A stretch of DNA of 64,000 nt, taken from assembly GCA_038229695.1 (NCBI GenBank), contig JBBROE010000007.1, forward strand, positions 1-64,000, read 5' to 3'. The position numbers and the translations under genes are program-made. The stretch is from JACMLD01 sp038229695 (GTDB lineage: Bacteria; Bacteroidota; Bacteroidia; Chitinophagales; Chitinophagaceae). The notes under the pieces are model-generated. The model was not told where the DNA came from. It saw nothing but the letters and a program-made list of their open reading frames with translations, and made no database searches. Shown here one piece after another: positions 27,761-36,706 of this stretch. Positions within the stretch are counted from its first letter, which is position 1, and each line of letters begins with the position of its first letter.

Positions 27761-30700
27761 ATGAGAAAACTTTCCCTGATTGTGGGCGCCGTGCTGCTAT
27801 TTGCACAGGCCTTTTCCCAGCAAAAAATTATTACTGGAAAAATTACCGATGCCAACGGGTTGCCCGTTAGTAATGCTTCAGTGCTGGTCAAGGGCACTTC
27901 GGCCGGTACAACAACCCAGGCCGATGGGACCTATTCCCTGAAGATCCCCTTAAATGGTAAGATCCTAGTCATTTCTGCTGTTGGGTCTGCAGAACAGGAG
28001 ATAGTCATTGGCGACAAAAACATCATCAGCACCGCTCTTGCGCTTTCCGATAAAAACCTCCAGGAAGTGGTGGTGGTTGGGTACGGCACGCAGAAAAAAT
28101 CCAATTTAACGGCGGCTGTCTCCAAGGTGGGTGCTGAAAAACTGGAAAATAAACCGTTTTCGTCCGTCGACCAGATGCTCCAGGGGGCCAGTGCAGGCTT
28201 ACAATCCACCGCCAGCACAGGACAGCCCGGTGCCAACCAGCCCATCCGCATACGGGGCGTAGGTTCATTCTCCTATGGCGGTTCCCAGCCTTTATACATT
28301 GTGGATGGCGTACAAATAAACAGCGGGGACTTGTCGAACGGCAATGGCGGCGGGTTCAGCATTAACCCAAGCACCAATGTGCTCGCCACTATCAACTCCG
28401 ATGATATCGAAAGTATATCTGTACTCAAAGATGCGGCTGCAACCTCCATCTACGGGTCGAGGGGCGGTAATGGCGTAATCGTCATCACCACCAAAACCGG
28501 GAAGGCAGGCAGAACGCAATTTAAAGTAGACGTGGAAGCGGGTAACAACAAAGTTATTCTTCCTCCGAATGCAGGGCGGCCGCTTCGTTCAGCTGAATGG
28601 TTTACGCTGCTCCAGGAAGGTATGGTGAATGCAGGGCTCAGCCAGTCCACCATCACTTCTACACTGGCTAGCTACGGCTATGGCAACGGGGTGGATATCG
28701 ACTGGTTCAACCTGGTCACCCGCACGGGCACACAGCAACAATATAACTTGAGCGCCAGCGGCGGCGACGCAAAAAATAAGTTTTTCATTTCCGGCGGCTT
28801 CTTTAACCAGCAGGGTACTACGCTGGGCGCTGATTTAAAAAGAATAACCGGTAACCTTAAGTATACCCATGTTGCCTCGGACAGGCTTACGTTTACTACC
28901 AAGCTGACCATGGGCAATGTCAACCAGAATTCGGTCCTGGCCTCCAGTGGCCCATCGGGTGGCGGCGGTTTTTTTGGTAACCCGGCTTATGTTTCGCTGG
29001 TACTCCGGCCAACGCAGAACCCTTTCAATCCTGATGGTAGCTACAATATTTCGGGTAATAACGGTGGTTTCCCGGCGCATTACAATCCCCTCTACATCGC
29101 TGCCAACGACAAACGATCGCTGAAAGCATTTAACGGACTGGGCAACGAAATCGTTGAATATAAAATTTTAAACGGGTTGAAATTTACGTCTAATCTTGGC
29201 GCACAGTATAGCATCAACGAAGAATACCAGTATAACAATCCGTTTCATGGAGATGGCTCAGGGTCTTCCGGAGAAGGGATATCTATTTTTACGCGGAATT
29301 TTTTGTGGGACTGGATTAACCAGCTCGACTATCATTATGACATCAGCAAAGACAGCAAGTTCTACCTCGATGCCAAGGTAGGATACGAGGCGATAAAAAA
29401 CAGCCGCTACGTACAGACCGGTGATGTAATCAGTTTTCCACCTAAAGTCGATCTGTATTTATCCACCAACGGTGCCACCTCCACCAACGGAAAGGCAGCT
29501 GCCAGCGACTATGCCTTCAAAGGATATTTTTCCAGCCTTAACTTCAGCTATGACGAACGCTATTCCATCTTTGGCAGTTTCAGAAGAGACGCATCGTCCA
29601 GGTTCGGGATCAACAATCCCTGGGGCAACTTTGCCTCTTTCGGCGTTGCCTGGAACATCAGCAACGAGAAATTTATGAAGGACGCCACTTTCATTTCCAA
29701 CCTGAAGCTCCGTGGCAGCTATGGCAACAACGGGAACGCGGAAATCGGAAATTATACCTGGCGCCCCCTGTATAGTTTTGGATACAATTACAACGGCGTG
29801 GCCGGTGGTACCTATGATAACATCGGTAACGTAGGACTGACCTGGGAACGAAACAAGCAGACCGATGTAGGTATTGACCTGGGCATTTTTAAAAACAGGG
29901 TCAACGTTACAGTCGATTTATATAAAAGAACAACGGCAGGTTCGCTGCTCAACCAGCAGATATCCCGCACGACCGGCTTTACCGGCTTTATCAATAATAT
30001 CGGCAACCTTCAAAACACAGGCGTTGAGGTAACGCTGAATGTTGTCCCTATACAAACGAAAGACTTTACCTGGGATCTCAATTTCAATTTTTCTCATAAC
30101 AAAAATAAAATTACCAGTTTGCCCAGCGGCGATCAGCCCAACGGTTCGTACCTGCTGCGCGAAGGACAGGACTTCTATTCTTATTATACCCGGGCCTGGG
30201 CAGGTGTAAATCCAGATGATGGTTCACCCCAGTGGTTTACAGACAGTACGCGTTCAGCCAAGACCGGCAGCTACGCCTCGGCAAAACAATTTCTGGTCGG
30301 CAAGAGTGCTACGCCCAAATATTTTGGTTCGCTGGGAAACACCTTCACGTACCGGAATTTTAGCCTCGGTGTGGATTTCTATTATAACTACGGCAACTAT
30401 ATCCAGGAAGCATACGCCCGCTTTTTCCTCGACGGGTCCTTCCCGACCAGGGGCAAATATGCGTATAACCTTACCCGCTGGCAGAAAAAGGGAGACATTA
30501 CCGATGTGCCGAAATATGTATATGGCACAGGCAGTAACTCCGCAACAGGGTCAGACCGGTTGCTGTATAAAGGCGATTATATAAGGCTTCGGAATTTGCA
30601 GGTCATGTACCGCCTCACCAGCAAAAAAGTACTGGATAAACTGCACCTCACTGCATTCAATTTTTATGTCCGTGGTACCAACCTGTGGACTAAAACCTAT

Positions 30701-30805
30701 GATGCAAGACTGCTGAGTGATCCGGAACAGGGTATACTCGGTGTAAACAACCAGCAGGTACCTCCTTCAAAATCCATGACAGCGGGGGTAAACATAACTT
30801 TCTAA
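27761..30805 (+). CDS. SusC/RagA-family TonB-dependent outer-membrane transporter (pair 3)
   Basis: A 1014-residue TonB-linked transporter. The start at 27761 gives MRKLSLIVGAVLLFAQAFSQQ, a signal peptide aligned with those of the other two SusC proteins; in-frame ATGs at 27755 and 27701 would only add non-conserved residues. Then follow the carboxypeptidase-regulatory-like domain, EVVVVGYGTQKKSNL, the plug with LKDAAATSIYGSRGGNGVIV, and a barrel ending AGVNITF. A small insertion, SNGNGGGFSINPS, distinguishes its plug from that of pair 2. The barrel shares WRPLY, WERNKQTDVGIDLG and KDFTWDLNFNFSHNKNKIT type blocks with pair 2. It is co-transcribed with the SusD 19 bp downstream. Confidence 0.95.
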   Translation: MRKLSLIVGAVLLFAQAFSQQKIITGKITDANGLPVSNASVLVKGTSAGTTTQADGTYSLKIPLNGKILVISAVGSAEQEIVIGDKNIISTALALSDKNLQEVVVVGYGTQKKSNLTAAVSKVGAEKLENKPFSSVDQMLQGASAGLQSTASTGQPGANQPIRIRGVGSFSYGGSQPLYIVDGVQINSGDLSNGNGGGFSINPSTNVLATINSDDIESISVLKDAAATSIYGSRGGNGVIVITTKTGKAGRTQFKVDVEAGNNKVILPPNAGRPLRSAEWFTLLQEGMVNAGLSQSTITSTLASYGYGNGVDIDWFNLVTRTGTQQQYNLSASGGDAKNKFFISGGFFNQQGTTLGADLKRITGNLKYTHVASDRLTFTTKLTMGNVNQNSVLASSGPSGGGGFFGNPAYVSLVLRPTQNPFNPDGSYNISGNNGGFPAHYNPLYIAANDKRSLKAFNGLGNEIVEYKILNGLKFTSNLGAQYSINEEYQYNNPFHGDGSGSSGEGISIFTRNFLWDWINQLDYHYDISKDSKFYLDAKVGYEAIKNSRYVQTGDVISFPPKVDLYLSTNGATSTNGKAAASDYAFKGYFSSLNFSYDERYSIFGSFRRDASSRFGINNPWGNFASFGVAWNISNEKFMKDATFISNLKLRGSYGNNGNAEIGNYTWRPLYSFGYNYNGVAGGTYDNIGNVGLTWERNKQTDVGIDLGIFKNRVNVTVDLYKRTTAGSLLNQQISRTTGFTGFINNIGNLQNTGVEVTLNVVPIQTKDFTWDLNFNFSHNKNKITSLPSGDQPNGSYLLREGQDFYSYYTRAWAGVNPDDGSPQWFTDSTRSAKTGSYASAKQFLVGKSATPKYFGSLGNTFTYRNFSLGVDFYYNYGNYIQEAYARFFLDGSFPTRGKYAYNLTRWQKKGDITDVPKYVYGTGSNSATGSDRLLYKGDYIRLRNLQVMYRLTSKKVLDKLHLTAFNFYVRGTNLWTKTYDARLLSDPEQGILGVNNQQVPPSKSMTAGVNITF

Positions 30806-30824
30806 CTGAATAAACTACCAATCG

Positions 30825-32303
30825 ATGAAATCAATTAATTATAAAAATGTGTGGTTGCTCGCTTTATCAGCCTGGGTCTTACTGGCTTCCTGCAGCAAAA
30901 CCTTCACCGACCAGAAACCCTATGATGCATCCGTAGTGCCCGATGCCATCTTAAACGAAGCGGATATGAATACTGCGTTGAACGGGCTGTATGCTTCGCT
31001 GCGCGCAACCGATTTTTATGGCAGAACCTATGCCGTCAAGGGTGATTTAATGGCTGATAATTGCTTCCTTTCTTCCCAGAATTCCGGCCGGTACACCCAG
31101 TTCAACCTGTATAACATCGTGGTGAACGATGGGTACGCCAGCAATATCTGGGCAAATGCCTACAAGGCCATAAAAAATGCTAACCTGGTTATTAATGCCA
31201 CACTCCCTGCATCGGACAATGTGAGCCAGCTGCAGTCGGAGGCCCTGGCCATCAGGGCAATGACCCACTTCGATTTGTGCCGCAACTTTGCCCGACCCTA
31301 CACCGATAACCCGGCAGGACCCGGCGTTCCCATTGTATTAACCTTTAACCGGGATGCAAAACCTGCGCGCAATACGGTCAAAGAAGTGTATACCCAGGTG
31401 CTGGCCGACCTCAACACGGCGTACGGCCTCGCGAAATTTAACCAGGGTGCAGTGATGACCTTTCCGGCCACGGGAAAAACAAGGGCGCTCAATTCTTCCT
31501 TTCTCAGCAAATATGCCATTAAAGGGCTGCTGGCAAGAGTATACCAGAATATGGGAGACTGGGCCAATGCCCGGGACGCAGCATTGGATGTAGTGAACAA
31601 CGGCGGCTTTACGCTCGTTGCCAGCACAGCATTGGCGGGTTACTGGAACGGCACAACGCCCAGGACCGATAAGGCGGAAACCATGTTTGAAGTCACTTCC
31701 GATGCCAACAACAGCGTAGGCGACGGTACGCTGGCCAACCTGTATGTGCCTAAGACCGCGAATGGCAGCTACGGGGACATTCTTGCCACCCAGAGTTTTT
31801 ACAATTCGTACAGCGCTACCGACGCCAGGAGGTTACTGTATAATCCGACCACCCGATCCGGTCAGCTGGGCATTGCCTATTATGTAACGAAGTACCCCAT
31901 TGATCCCAATAATTATGACGATGTGAAAATTGTGCGGTATGCAGAGTGCCTGCTCATTCTCGCCGAAGCCTATTATAACTTGGGCGACGCGGTAAACGCC
32001 CTCAAATATCTGAACCAGGTCGCCCAGAAGCGGGATCCTGCCTTCGCCGGGTACGCTTCCGCCGGAACCCAGGTGCTGGAAGATATCCTGACCGAAAGAA
32101 GTAAAGAATTTGCTTTTGAAGGCTACCGGTTCTGGGATCTCTTCAGGCTGAAAAGGTCATTCGTAAAGCCACAGGCACAGGATGCCTCCAATGCTATCAT
32201 CCAGAGCATCATGGTAACGCCTGCCAACACCAACCTGATCTTTCCCATCCCCAATGATGAAAGACTGATCAATCCCGGGATTACACAGAACCCGGGGTAT
32301 TAA
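30825..32303 (+). CDS. SusD/RagB-family lipoprotein (pair 3)
   Basis: A 492-residue SusD homologue. The signal peptide ends in the canonical lipobox LASC near residue 24 (VLLASCSKTF). The family helices are visible as IWANAYKAIKNANLVINA and LQSEALAIRAMTHFDLCRNF. The C-terminal signature reads IVRYAECLLILAEAYYNLGD and ILTERSKEFAFEGYRFWDLF. It is closely related to the SusD of pair 2, with an insertion around residues 205-220 (AVMTFPATGKTRALNSS). It should be surface-exposed and capture an oligomeric or complex nutrient for the preceding SusC. It ends the tandem array and is followed by a strong hairpin. Confidence 0.94.
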   Translation: MKSINYKNVWLLALSAWVLLASCSKTFTDQKPYDASVVPDAILNEADMNTALNGLYASLRATDFYGRTYAVKGDLMADNCFLSSQNSGRYTQFNLYNIVVNDGYASNIWANAYKAIKNANLVINATLPASDNVSQLQSEALAIRAMTHFDLCRNFARPYTDNPAGPGVPIVLTFNRDAKPARNTVKEVYTQVLADLNTAYGLAKFNQGAVMTFPATGKTRALNSSFLSKYAIKGLLARVYQNMGDWANARDAALDVVNNGGFTLVASTALAGYWNGTTPRTDKAETMFEVTSDANNSVGDGTLANLYVPKTANGSYGDILATQSFYNSYSATDARRLLYNPTTRSGQLGIAYYVTKYPIDPNNYDDVKIVRYAECLLILAEAYYNLGDAVNALKYLNQVAQKRDPAFAGYASAGTQVLEDILTERSKEFAFEGYRFWDLFRLKRSFVKPQAQDASNAIIQSIMVTPANTNLIFPIPNDERLINPGITQNPGY

Positions 32304-32320
32304 TCGTAAAATTTAAGTAC

Positions 32321-32360
32321 AAACGGCCGGCTGATCCAATTCAGCCGGCCGTTTTAATTT
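32321..32360 (+). terminator. Intrinsic terminator after SusC/SusD pair 3
   Basis: A perfect 14 bp stem, AAACGGCCGGCTGA (32321-32334) with TCAGCCGGCCGTTT (32341-32354), has a six-base loop and is followed by TTAATTT. It is nearly the same hairpin as at 27539-27572 behind pair 2. Confidence 0.92.
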
Positions 32361-32385
32361 CCATACGCCGGGAACCTATCCACAT

Positions 32386-32419
32386 AAAAAAACTGTAGTA
32401 GCCGGCAGCCACAACAGTT
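32386..32419 (-). terminator. Probable intrinsic terminator of the TlpA-like gene
   Basis: Read on the minus strand, AACTGT pairs with ACAGTT across an imperfect stem with one internal mismatch, and the downstream arm runs into a seven-T tract. It lies about 25 bp after the TlpA-like stop. Confidence 0.65.
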
Positions 32420-32444
32420 CTTCTTGTTATTTTTAGCGATAACC

Positions 32445-33665
32445 TTATTTCAGCACTTCCTGTAATTTGCTTTCCAGCTCAGGGCCGCGCAGGCTTTCCG
32501 CAATCACTTTGCCCTGCGGATCAATCAGCACATTGAATGGAATACCCTCGAACTTAAACACCTCAACGGCTTTGCTGTTCCAATACTGTAAATCGCTTAC
32601 CTGCGTCCAGTTCAGCTCATCGTCGTGAATGGCTTTGACCCAGTTGTCCTTGGTTTTATCCAGCGAAACGCCGAGAATAGTGAAATTTTTATCTTTGTAT
32701 TGCCTGTAAGCAGCTACTACATTTGGATTTTCCTGGCGGCATGGGCCGCACCAGCTTGCCCAGAAATCGACCAGCAGGTACTTGCCCCGGAACGATGCCA
32801 GGGAAATCGGTTTCCCATCCACGTTAGGGAGCGTTAAATCCGGCGCCTGCCTCCCCGTCCAGGTGGTCGAGGATTCATTTACGCGGTTGAGCTGCGCCTG
32901 CTGCATGTCGTAGGTCGACTTCAGCCTCGCCAGTGGCCGGTGTTCCGGGAATTTCTTAACGACATTGTTCAGCAACCTGCCAAACTCTTCCCGCTGGAAA
33001 GAACGGGACCCCAGCCCCAGTGCAAAGATGCTTTCGGCGGGGCTGTCGGCCTTATCTATGAAGGTGGATACATATTCATTCAGGGCGGCTATGGCGGAAG
33101 TTTTCTGGTTGGTGGCAGCGATCAGCAGGCTATCTGATCCGCCCAGTTGCTTCAGGCTGTCGATTCGACCCAGTATCCGGTTAATCACCATCGCCTTTTC
33201 ATCATACTTGCTGATAAAGCTTTTCAGGTGGTCACTGGCTTCCGAACCTGAAACCGTATAATAGTTTTCTCTCTTTGACAAATCGAGGCTCACCTTGATT
33301 TTCTGCACATCATTGATCAGCAACACGACCGGTCCGTTCCTGATAAAAAGCTGGTAGATACCCTCGTCTTCACCAGTCCCTTTCAATGTCACTTCCCCGG
33401 ATTTGCCCTTCAATACTGCCGAATCCAGTACCACGGGCTGCATATCGCCTCCGTACGGTATCGCTTCAAGATATACCGGCGGGTTGGTCATGGCAATGGC
33501 AGAATCATGGGTTTGCCGGTCATAATACTGGGCCACGATGTGGTCGCCGTTGGTATAGCTCAGTTCCACGGTGAACCCTCCCTTGGTTTTACCCGTGCAG
33601 GCCAAAAATAAGAGCGGTACCGCCAGGGCAGCCGCAGCAAGTTGTTTCCATTGTGTATGCATCAT
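32445..33665 (-). CDS. TlpA-like thiol-disulfide oxidoreductase with N-terminal DUF4369-like domain
   Basis: A 406-residue periplasmic protein. I chose the ATG at 33665; an ORF-extending ATG 63 bp upstream adds a non-signal stretch. The N-terminus is a signal peptide with a possible lipidation cysteine (LLFLACTGK). Residues about 30-150 resemble the DUF4369 beta-sandwich found before Bacteroidota thioredoxins. A helical linker follows, then the TlpA/AhpC-TSA thioredoxin domain from GRQAPDLTLPNVDGKPISL with the redox-active WCGPC motif and the cis-proline loop EGIPFNVLIDP. It reduces or isomerises disulfides in envelope proteins. Such proteins often accompany SusC/SusD loci, but this one is on the opposite strand. 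Confidence 0.9.
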   Translation of the reverse strand: MMHTQWKQLAAAALAVPLLFLACTGKTKGGFTVELSYTNGDHIVAQYYDRQTHDSAIAMTNPPVYLEAIPYGGDMQPVVLDSAVLKGKSGEVTLKGTGEDEGIYQLFIRNGPVVLLINDVQKIKVSLDLSKRENYYTVSGSEASDHLKSFISKYDEKAMVINRILGRIDSLKQLGGSDSLLIAATNQKTSAIAALNEYVSTFIDKADSPAESIFALGLGSRSFQREEFGRLLNNVVKKFPEHRPLARLKSTYDMQQAQLNRVNESSTTWTGRQAPDLTLPNVDGKPISLASFRGKYLLVDFWASWCGPCRQENPNVVAAYRQYKDKNFTILGVSLDKTKDNWVKAIHDDELNWTQVSDLQYWNSKAVEVFKFEGIPFNVLIDPQGKVIAESLRGPELESKLQEVLK

Positions 33666-33751
33666 AATCAGGTTTCCTTTCCGGCAACAGCCGGTTTGAT
33701 TAATAGTTGGATTAGGTGCTACCTGCACCGTTTTCCTGCCCTCCGTAACCG

Positions 33752-35203
33752 TCAGGCGTTATTTAGTTGTTCGGTCAGCAGCGCGGTGGTTGTCTTCGGA
33801 TCGGCTTTGCCCTTCGATATTTTTTTTACTTCTCCCATAAACAGCCCCAGCAAACCTTTCTTGCCTTTTTTATACGCCTCCACTTTATCCGGCATCCTCG
33901 CCAGCACTTCTGCAATCCAGGCATTCACTTCTGCATCACCGGCATCCTGCAGCAGGTTGAGGCGCGTCGCCGTGCCTGCCGGATCGGTATCGCCACTGGC
34001 AAGGATAGCAGGCAGCAATTTCGACGAGGCGAGGGAAAAACTGATCCGCCCGCTTTCCACGAGCTCTACCAGTGCTCCCATAGTCTCGGGCGAAACCGGG
34101 AAGGCATCCAGCCCGGCATGCTGTTCGTTCAGGTAAGATTTTACCGGTCCGCAGAGCCAGTTGGCAACGGCTTTGTAATGACTGGTATGGACAATGACCC
34201 GTTGAAAATAGTCAACCGACGCGCGGTCCTCGCAAATTACAGCGCAATCATATTCGCCCAGGCCATAGGTACGACGGAAGGTGTCAGCCAGTTGCGCGGG
34301 CAGTTCCGGCATGTTCCGGCGAGCCGCTGCGCAATACGCTTCAGTGAGCAGAAACGGCGGCAGGTCGGGGTCCGTGAAATACCGGTAATCGTTTGCCTCT
34401 TCCTTGCTGCGCAAAGCGAAGGTGGTATCTGTTGCTGCATCAAAACTGCGGGTTTGCTGCAGTACCCGTTCACCCCTTTCGGCCATTTCAATCATCCGCT
34501 GTACTTCATATTCGATGGCCTTCCGGACATTGCGGATGGAGTTCAGATTTTTTACTTCCACGCGGGTGCCCAGCGCGGTATCACCTGTTGGCCGTATAGA
34601 TACATTGGCATCGCATCGCAGGCTGCCTTCTTCCATATTGCCGTCGCATACATTGAGCCAGCGGACCAGCTTACGCAGTTCGTTGAGGTAAGCGGCCGCA
34701 TCTTCGCCACTGTGGATGACGGGCTCCGTCACAATTTCCACCAGTGCTACGCCTGCCCTGTTATAATCGATACAGGTATTACCCGGCTCCACCTCATGCA
34801 GGCTCTTGCCGGCGTCTTCCTCCAGGTGAATGCGGTTCAGTATAATATTTTTAATGCTGCCACCCGATTTGATCGGTACAAAGCCGCCGCTGCAAACCGG
34901 TGTGGTGTGCTGCGAGGTCTGATAACCCTTAGAGAGGTCAGGATAGAAGTAATTTTTACGGGCGAAATAGTTGATGGGGGCAATTTCACACGAGCAGGCA
35001 ATTCCCAGTCGTACAGCCAGCTCCACTGCATGACGGTTTAATTTCGGAAGGGTACCGGGGTAGCCCAGCGTAATCTCGCTGATGTGCGTATTGGGCTCGC
35101 CCCCGAAGGCCGCACTGTCGCCGCAGAACAATTTGCTGGCGGTGAGCAGCTGGGCATGCACTTCCAGCCCGATTACCGTTTCGTATTTATCCTTGTTCAT
35201 CAT
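33752..35203 (-). CDS. gatB: Asp-tRNA(Asn)/Glu-tRNA(Gln) amidotransferase subunit B
   Basis: GatB, the tRNA-binding and kinase subunit of the GatCAB amidotransferase that converts misacylated Glu-tRNA(Gln) or Asp-tRNA(Asn) to the correct amide form. About 483 residues from the ATG at 35203, the normal length. The sequence YETVIGLEVHAQLLTASKLFCG is the classic N-terminus. LPKLNRHAVELAVRLG, GYQTSQHTTPVC, IHLEEDAGKSLHE, CIDYNRAGVALVEIVTEP and EVKNLNSIRNVRKAIEYE are family blocks. The C-terminal GatB/YqeY domain ends GEVKKISKGKADPKTTTALL. The frame stays open another 40 codons upstream, but that extension runs towards a terminator hairpin and is not conserved. GatA and GatC are not in the window. 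Confidence 0.95.
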   Translation of the reverse strand: MMNKDKYETVIGLEVHAQLLTASKLFCGDSAAFGGEPNTHISEITLGYPGTLPKLNRHAVELAVRLGIACSCEIAPINYFARKNYFYPDLSKGYQTSQHTTPVCSGGFVPIKSGGSIKNIILNRIHLEEDAGKSLHEVEPGNTCIDYNRAGVALVEIVTEPVIHSGEDAAAYLNELRKLVRWLNVCDGNMEEGSLRCDANVSIRPTGDTALGTRVEVKNLNSIRNVRKAIEYEVQRMIEMAERGERVLQQTRSFDAATDTTFALRSKEEANDYRYFTDPDLPPFLLTEAYCAAARRNMPELPAQLADTFRRTYGLGEYDCAVICEDRASVDYFQRVIVHTSHYKAVANWLCGPVKSYLNEQHAGLDAFPVSPETMGALVELVESGRISFSLASSKLLPAILASGDTDPAGTATRLNLLQDAGDAEVNAWIAEVLARMPDKVEAYKKGKKGLLGLFMGEVKKISKGKADPKTTTALLTEQLNNA

Positions 35204-35308
35204 GTACGCATCTTCCGCGCCGGTATCGCCGCGGGATGGCAAAAATACCGATTCAGGGCAGAATTGACGCGAAGTACCTGGTAAGCCTGTGGTAATAACG
35301 CCAAACAA

Positions 35309-35335
35309 AAAGCCACCCGGCAAAACCGGGTGGCT
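35309..35335 (-). terminator. Intrinsic terminator of the PDZ-protein gene
   Basis: A perfect 10 bp stem AGCCACCCGG / CCGGGTGGCT with a five-base loop is followed, on the minus strand, by a TTTTTGTTT tract. It stands about 20 bp after the PDZ-protein stop and before the gatB start. Confidence 0.92.
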
Positions 35336-35355
35336 GTAGGAGCGACTGACTGGAA

Positions 35356-36525
35356 TCAGAGGCTCGCTGATTTTAACTTTTTGGGAATTTTTACGGCTAT
35401 TTCCTGGTTTTTTCCATCTCGAAGCACCTGGATATTGAAATTTCCTTTTTCGATGGCAGGCGACGCCAGTTCCTCCAGCTTATCGATGGTATTGACCGTT
35501 GTGCCGTCAAAGCTGGTGATGATATCATTTTCCTTCAGGCCGGCCTTCTCTGCAGCTGACCCCTGGTCGACTCCGACCACTTTCAGGCCCTTTCCGTCTT
35601 CGGTTTCCTGTGCCCGCAGCCCGAGCCTTGGCTTAGCATTGAAATTGAAAGAGAAATTGCGGTCCATATTAAAATTCTTCAATGCTTCCAAACCGGGGAT
35701 GGTCATGGCGCCCACCCGTTTTTGCAAAACGGCCGTGGATTGACTTTCTTTCTTATCCCGGAGGTAGGTGATGCGCACAGCGGTTTCTGGTTTCATTTCG
35801 CCAATGATCTTCGACAGATCCTCCGGCGTATTGACAACCGTAGCGTTTATTTTTGTGAGGACGTCCCCGGTCTTCAGGCCGGCTTTTTCCGCGGCACTGC
35901 CTGGCGAAACGCTCACCACGCTGACGCCGCTGCGGTCACCGTCTTTTTTGGTACTCACGCCAAGGAAAGCGCCGTTGTTGTTCATGGCAATCATCGGCGC
36001 GAAGTTGAAGGACCCGTCCATCGGAGGGAAAGCATCCCCGTTCCGAAACCGTGACCCTGACCGCATGGCATCCAGTTCAGCCAGTTTCTTGTATTCCATG
36101 GCCAGCTCCCGCTGTTTTTCAGCAAGCCCCCTGGCAGCATCTGCCTCACCGCGCCCGTCCGCGCGGAGGTCCATTTCCCGCTCCAGCTTGCGGCGGCGCA
36201 GGTCATTGCTGCCCATCGCCCGGTCATCTTCCCTGTCTTCCTGCAAGTCATCACCAAGCCGGTTTTCCACGGTAACCTGCTTCCGGCGGGTGATCTTCAC
36301 CTCATCGTTTTTATATTGAGCTAACGGCTTGCCGTTTACCGTCACCTGGTCACCTTTTATTTCGACGGTAACCTTTGCGTCCGTGCCTGCTTTCGGGCGG
36401 ATCATGATCACGTCGTCACTGCGGCGGATGGAGGTATTTGTTTTTTCTTCCTGGGCATTACCGGTGAGCGCAGCGAATAGCAGGAGCGCGGGTAAAGCGG
36501 ACGCGGGCAACAGGTATTTTCGCAT
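35356..36525 (-). CDS. Periplasmic protein with two PDZ domains and a coiled central segment
   Basis: A 389-residue exported protein. The signal peptide is MRKYLLPASALPALLLFAALTGNAQ. Residues 30-90 form a small beta-rich region, and 90-165 are highly charged and probably helical (RRRKLEREMDLRADGRGEADAARG). Two PDZ domains follow, at about 185-270 (NGAFLGVSTKKDGDRSGVSV, with PGSAAEKAGLKTGDVLTKI) and 298-385 (PRLGLRAQETEDGKGLKVVG, with QGSAAEKAGLKENDIITSF). The two PDZ repeats share the SAAEKAGLK block. There is no HtrA-type trypsin domain, so it should be a binding adaptor or regulator in the envelope. It has its own promoter and terminator. The specific partner is unknown. Confidence 0.88.
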   Translation of the reverse strand: MRKYLLPASALPALLLFAALTGNAQEEKTNTSIRRSDDVIMIRPKAGTDAKVTVEIKGDQVTVNGKPLAQYKNDEVKITRRKQVTVENRLGDDLQEDREDDRAMGSNDLRRRKLEREMDLRADGRGEADAARGLAEKQRELAMEYKKLAELDAMRSGSRFRNGDAFPPMDGSFNFAPMIAMNNNGAFLGVSTKKDGDRSGVSVVSVSPGSAAEKAGLKTGDVLTKINATVVNTPEDLSKIIGEMKPETAVRITYLRDKKESQSTAVLQKRVGAMTIPGLEALKNFNMDRNFSFNFNAKPRLGLRAQETEDGKGLKVVGVDQGSAAEKAGLKENDIITSFDGTTVNTIDKLEELASPAIEKGNFNIQVLRDGKNQEIAVKIPKKLKSASL

Positions 36526-36569
36526 AATTTTTTTTTAAATCGTTAGGACCTACGTTTATTTTCGTACTT

Positions 36570-36600
36570 CAAATATAGTGGGAATTTTCTAATTACGAAA
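36570..36600 (-). promoter_or_regulatory. Promoter of the PDZ-protein gene
   Basis: On the minus strand a TATATTTG -7 element (36577-36570) is preceded, after a 19 bp spacer, by TTTC (36600-36597) in place of the -33 TTTG. Transcription would begin near 36564, about 39 nt before the ATG. Confidence 0.65.
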
Positions 36601-36706
36601 TCTTTCGGAATTCTTTACCGGGAAAAAATTACCGGCGGCTAACCGGTTTGTAGTGTTGGCAATCTGGGAGGATTAACGGACATTCGTTTCACCAAAACTA
36701 ACCCCC

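Noticed and set aside
33767..35041. A 424-codon plus-strand open frame opposite gatB
   Set aside because: It is the antisense shadow of a strongly conserved gene, with no domain and cysteine/histidine-rich low-quality composition.
35204..35323. A 40-codon N-terminal extension of gatB
   Set aside because: GatB proteins begin at the YETVIGLEVHAQ block; the extension runs towards a terminator hairpin and is not typical.
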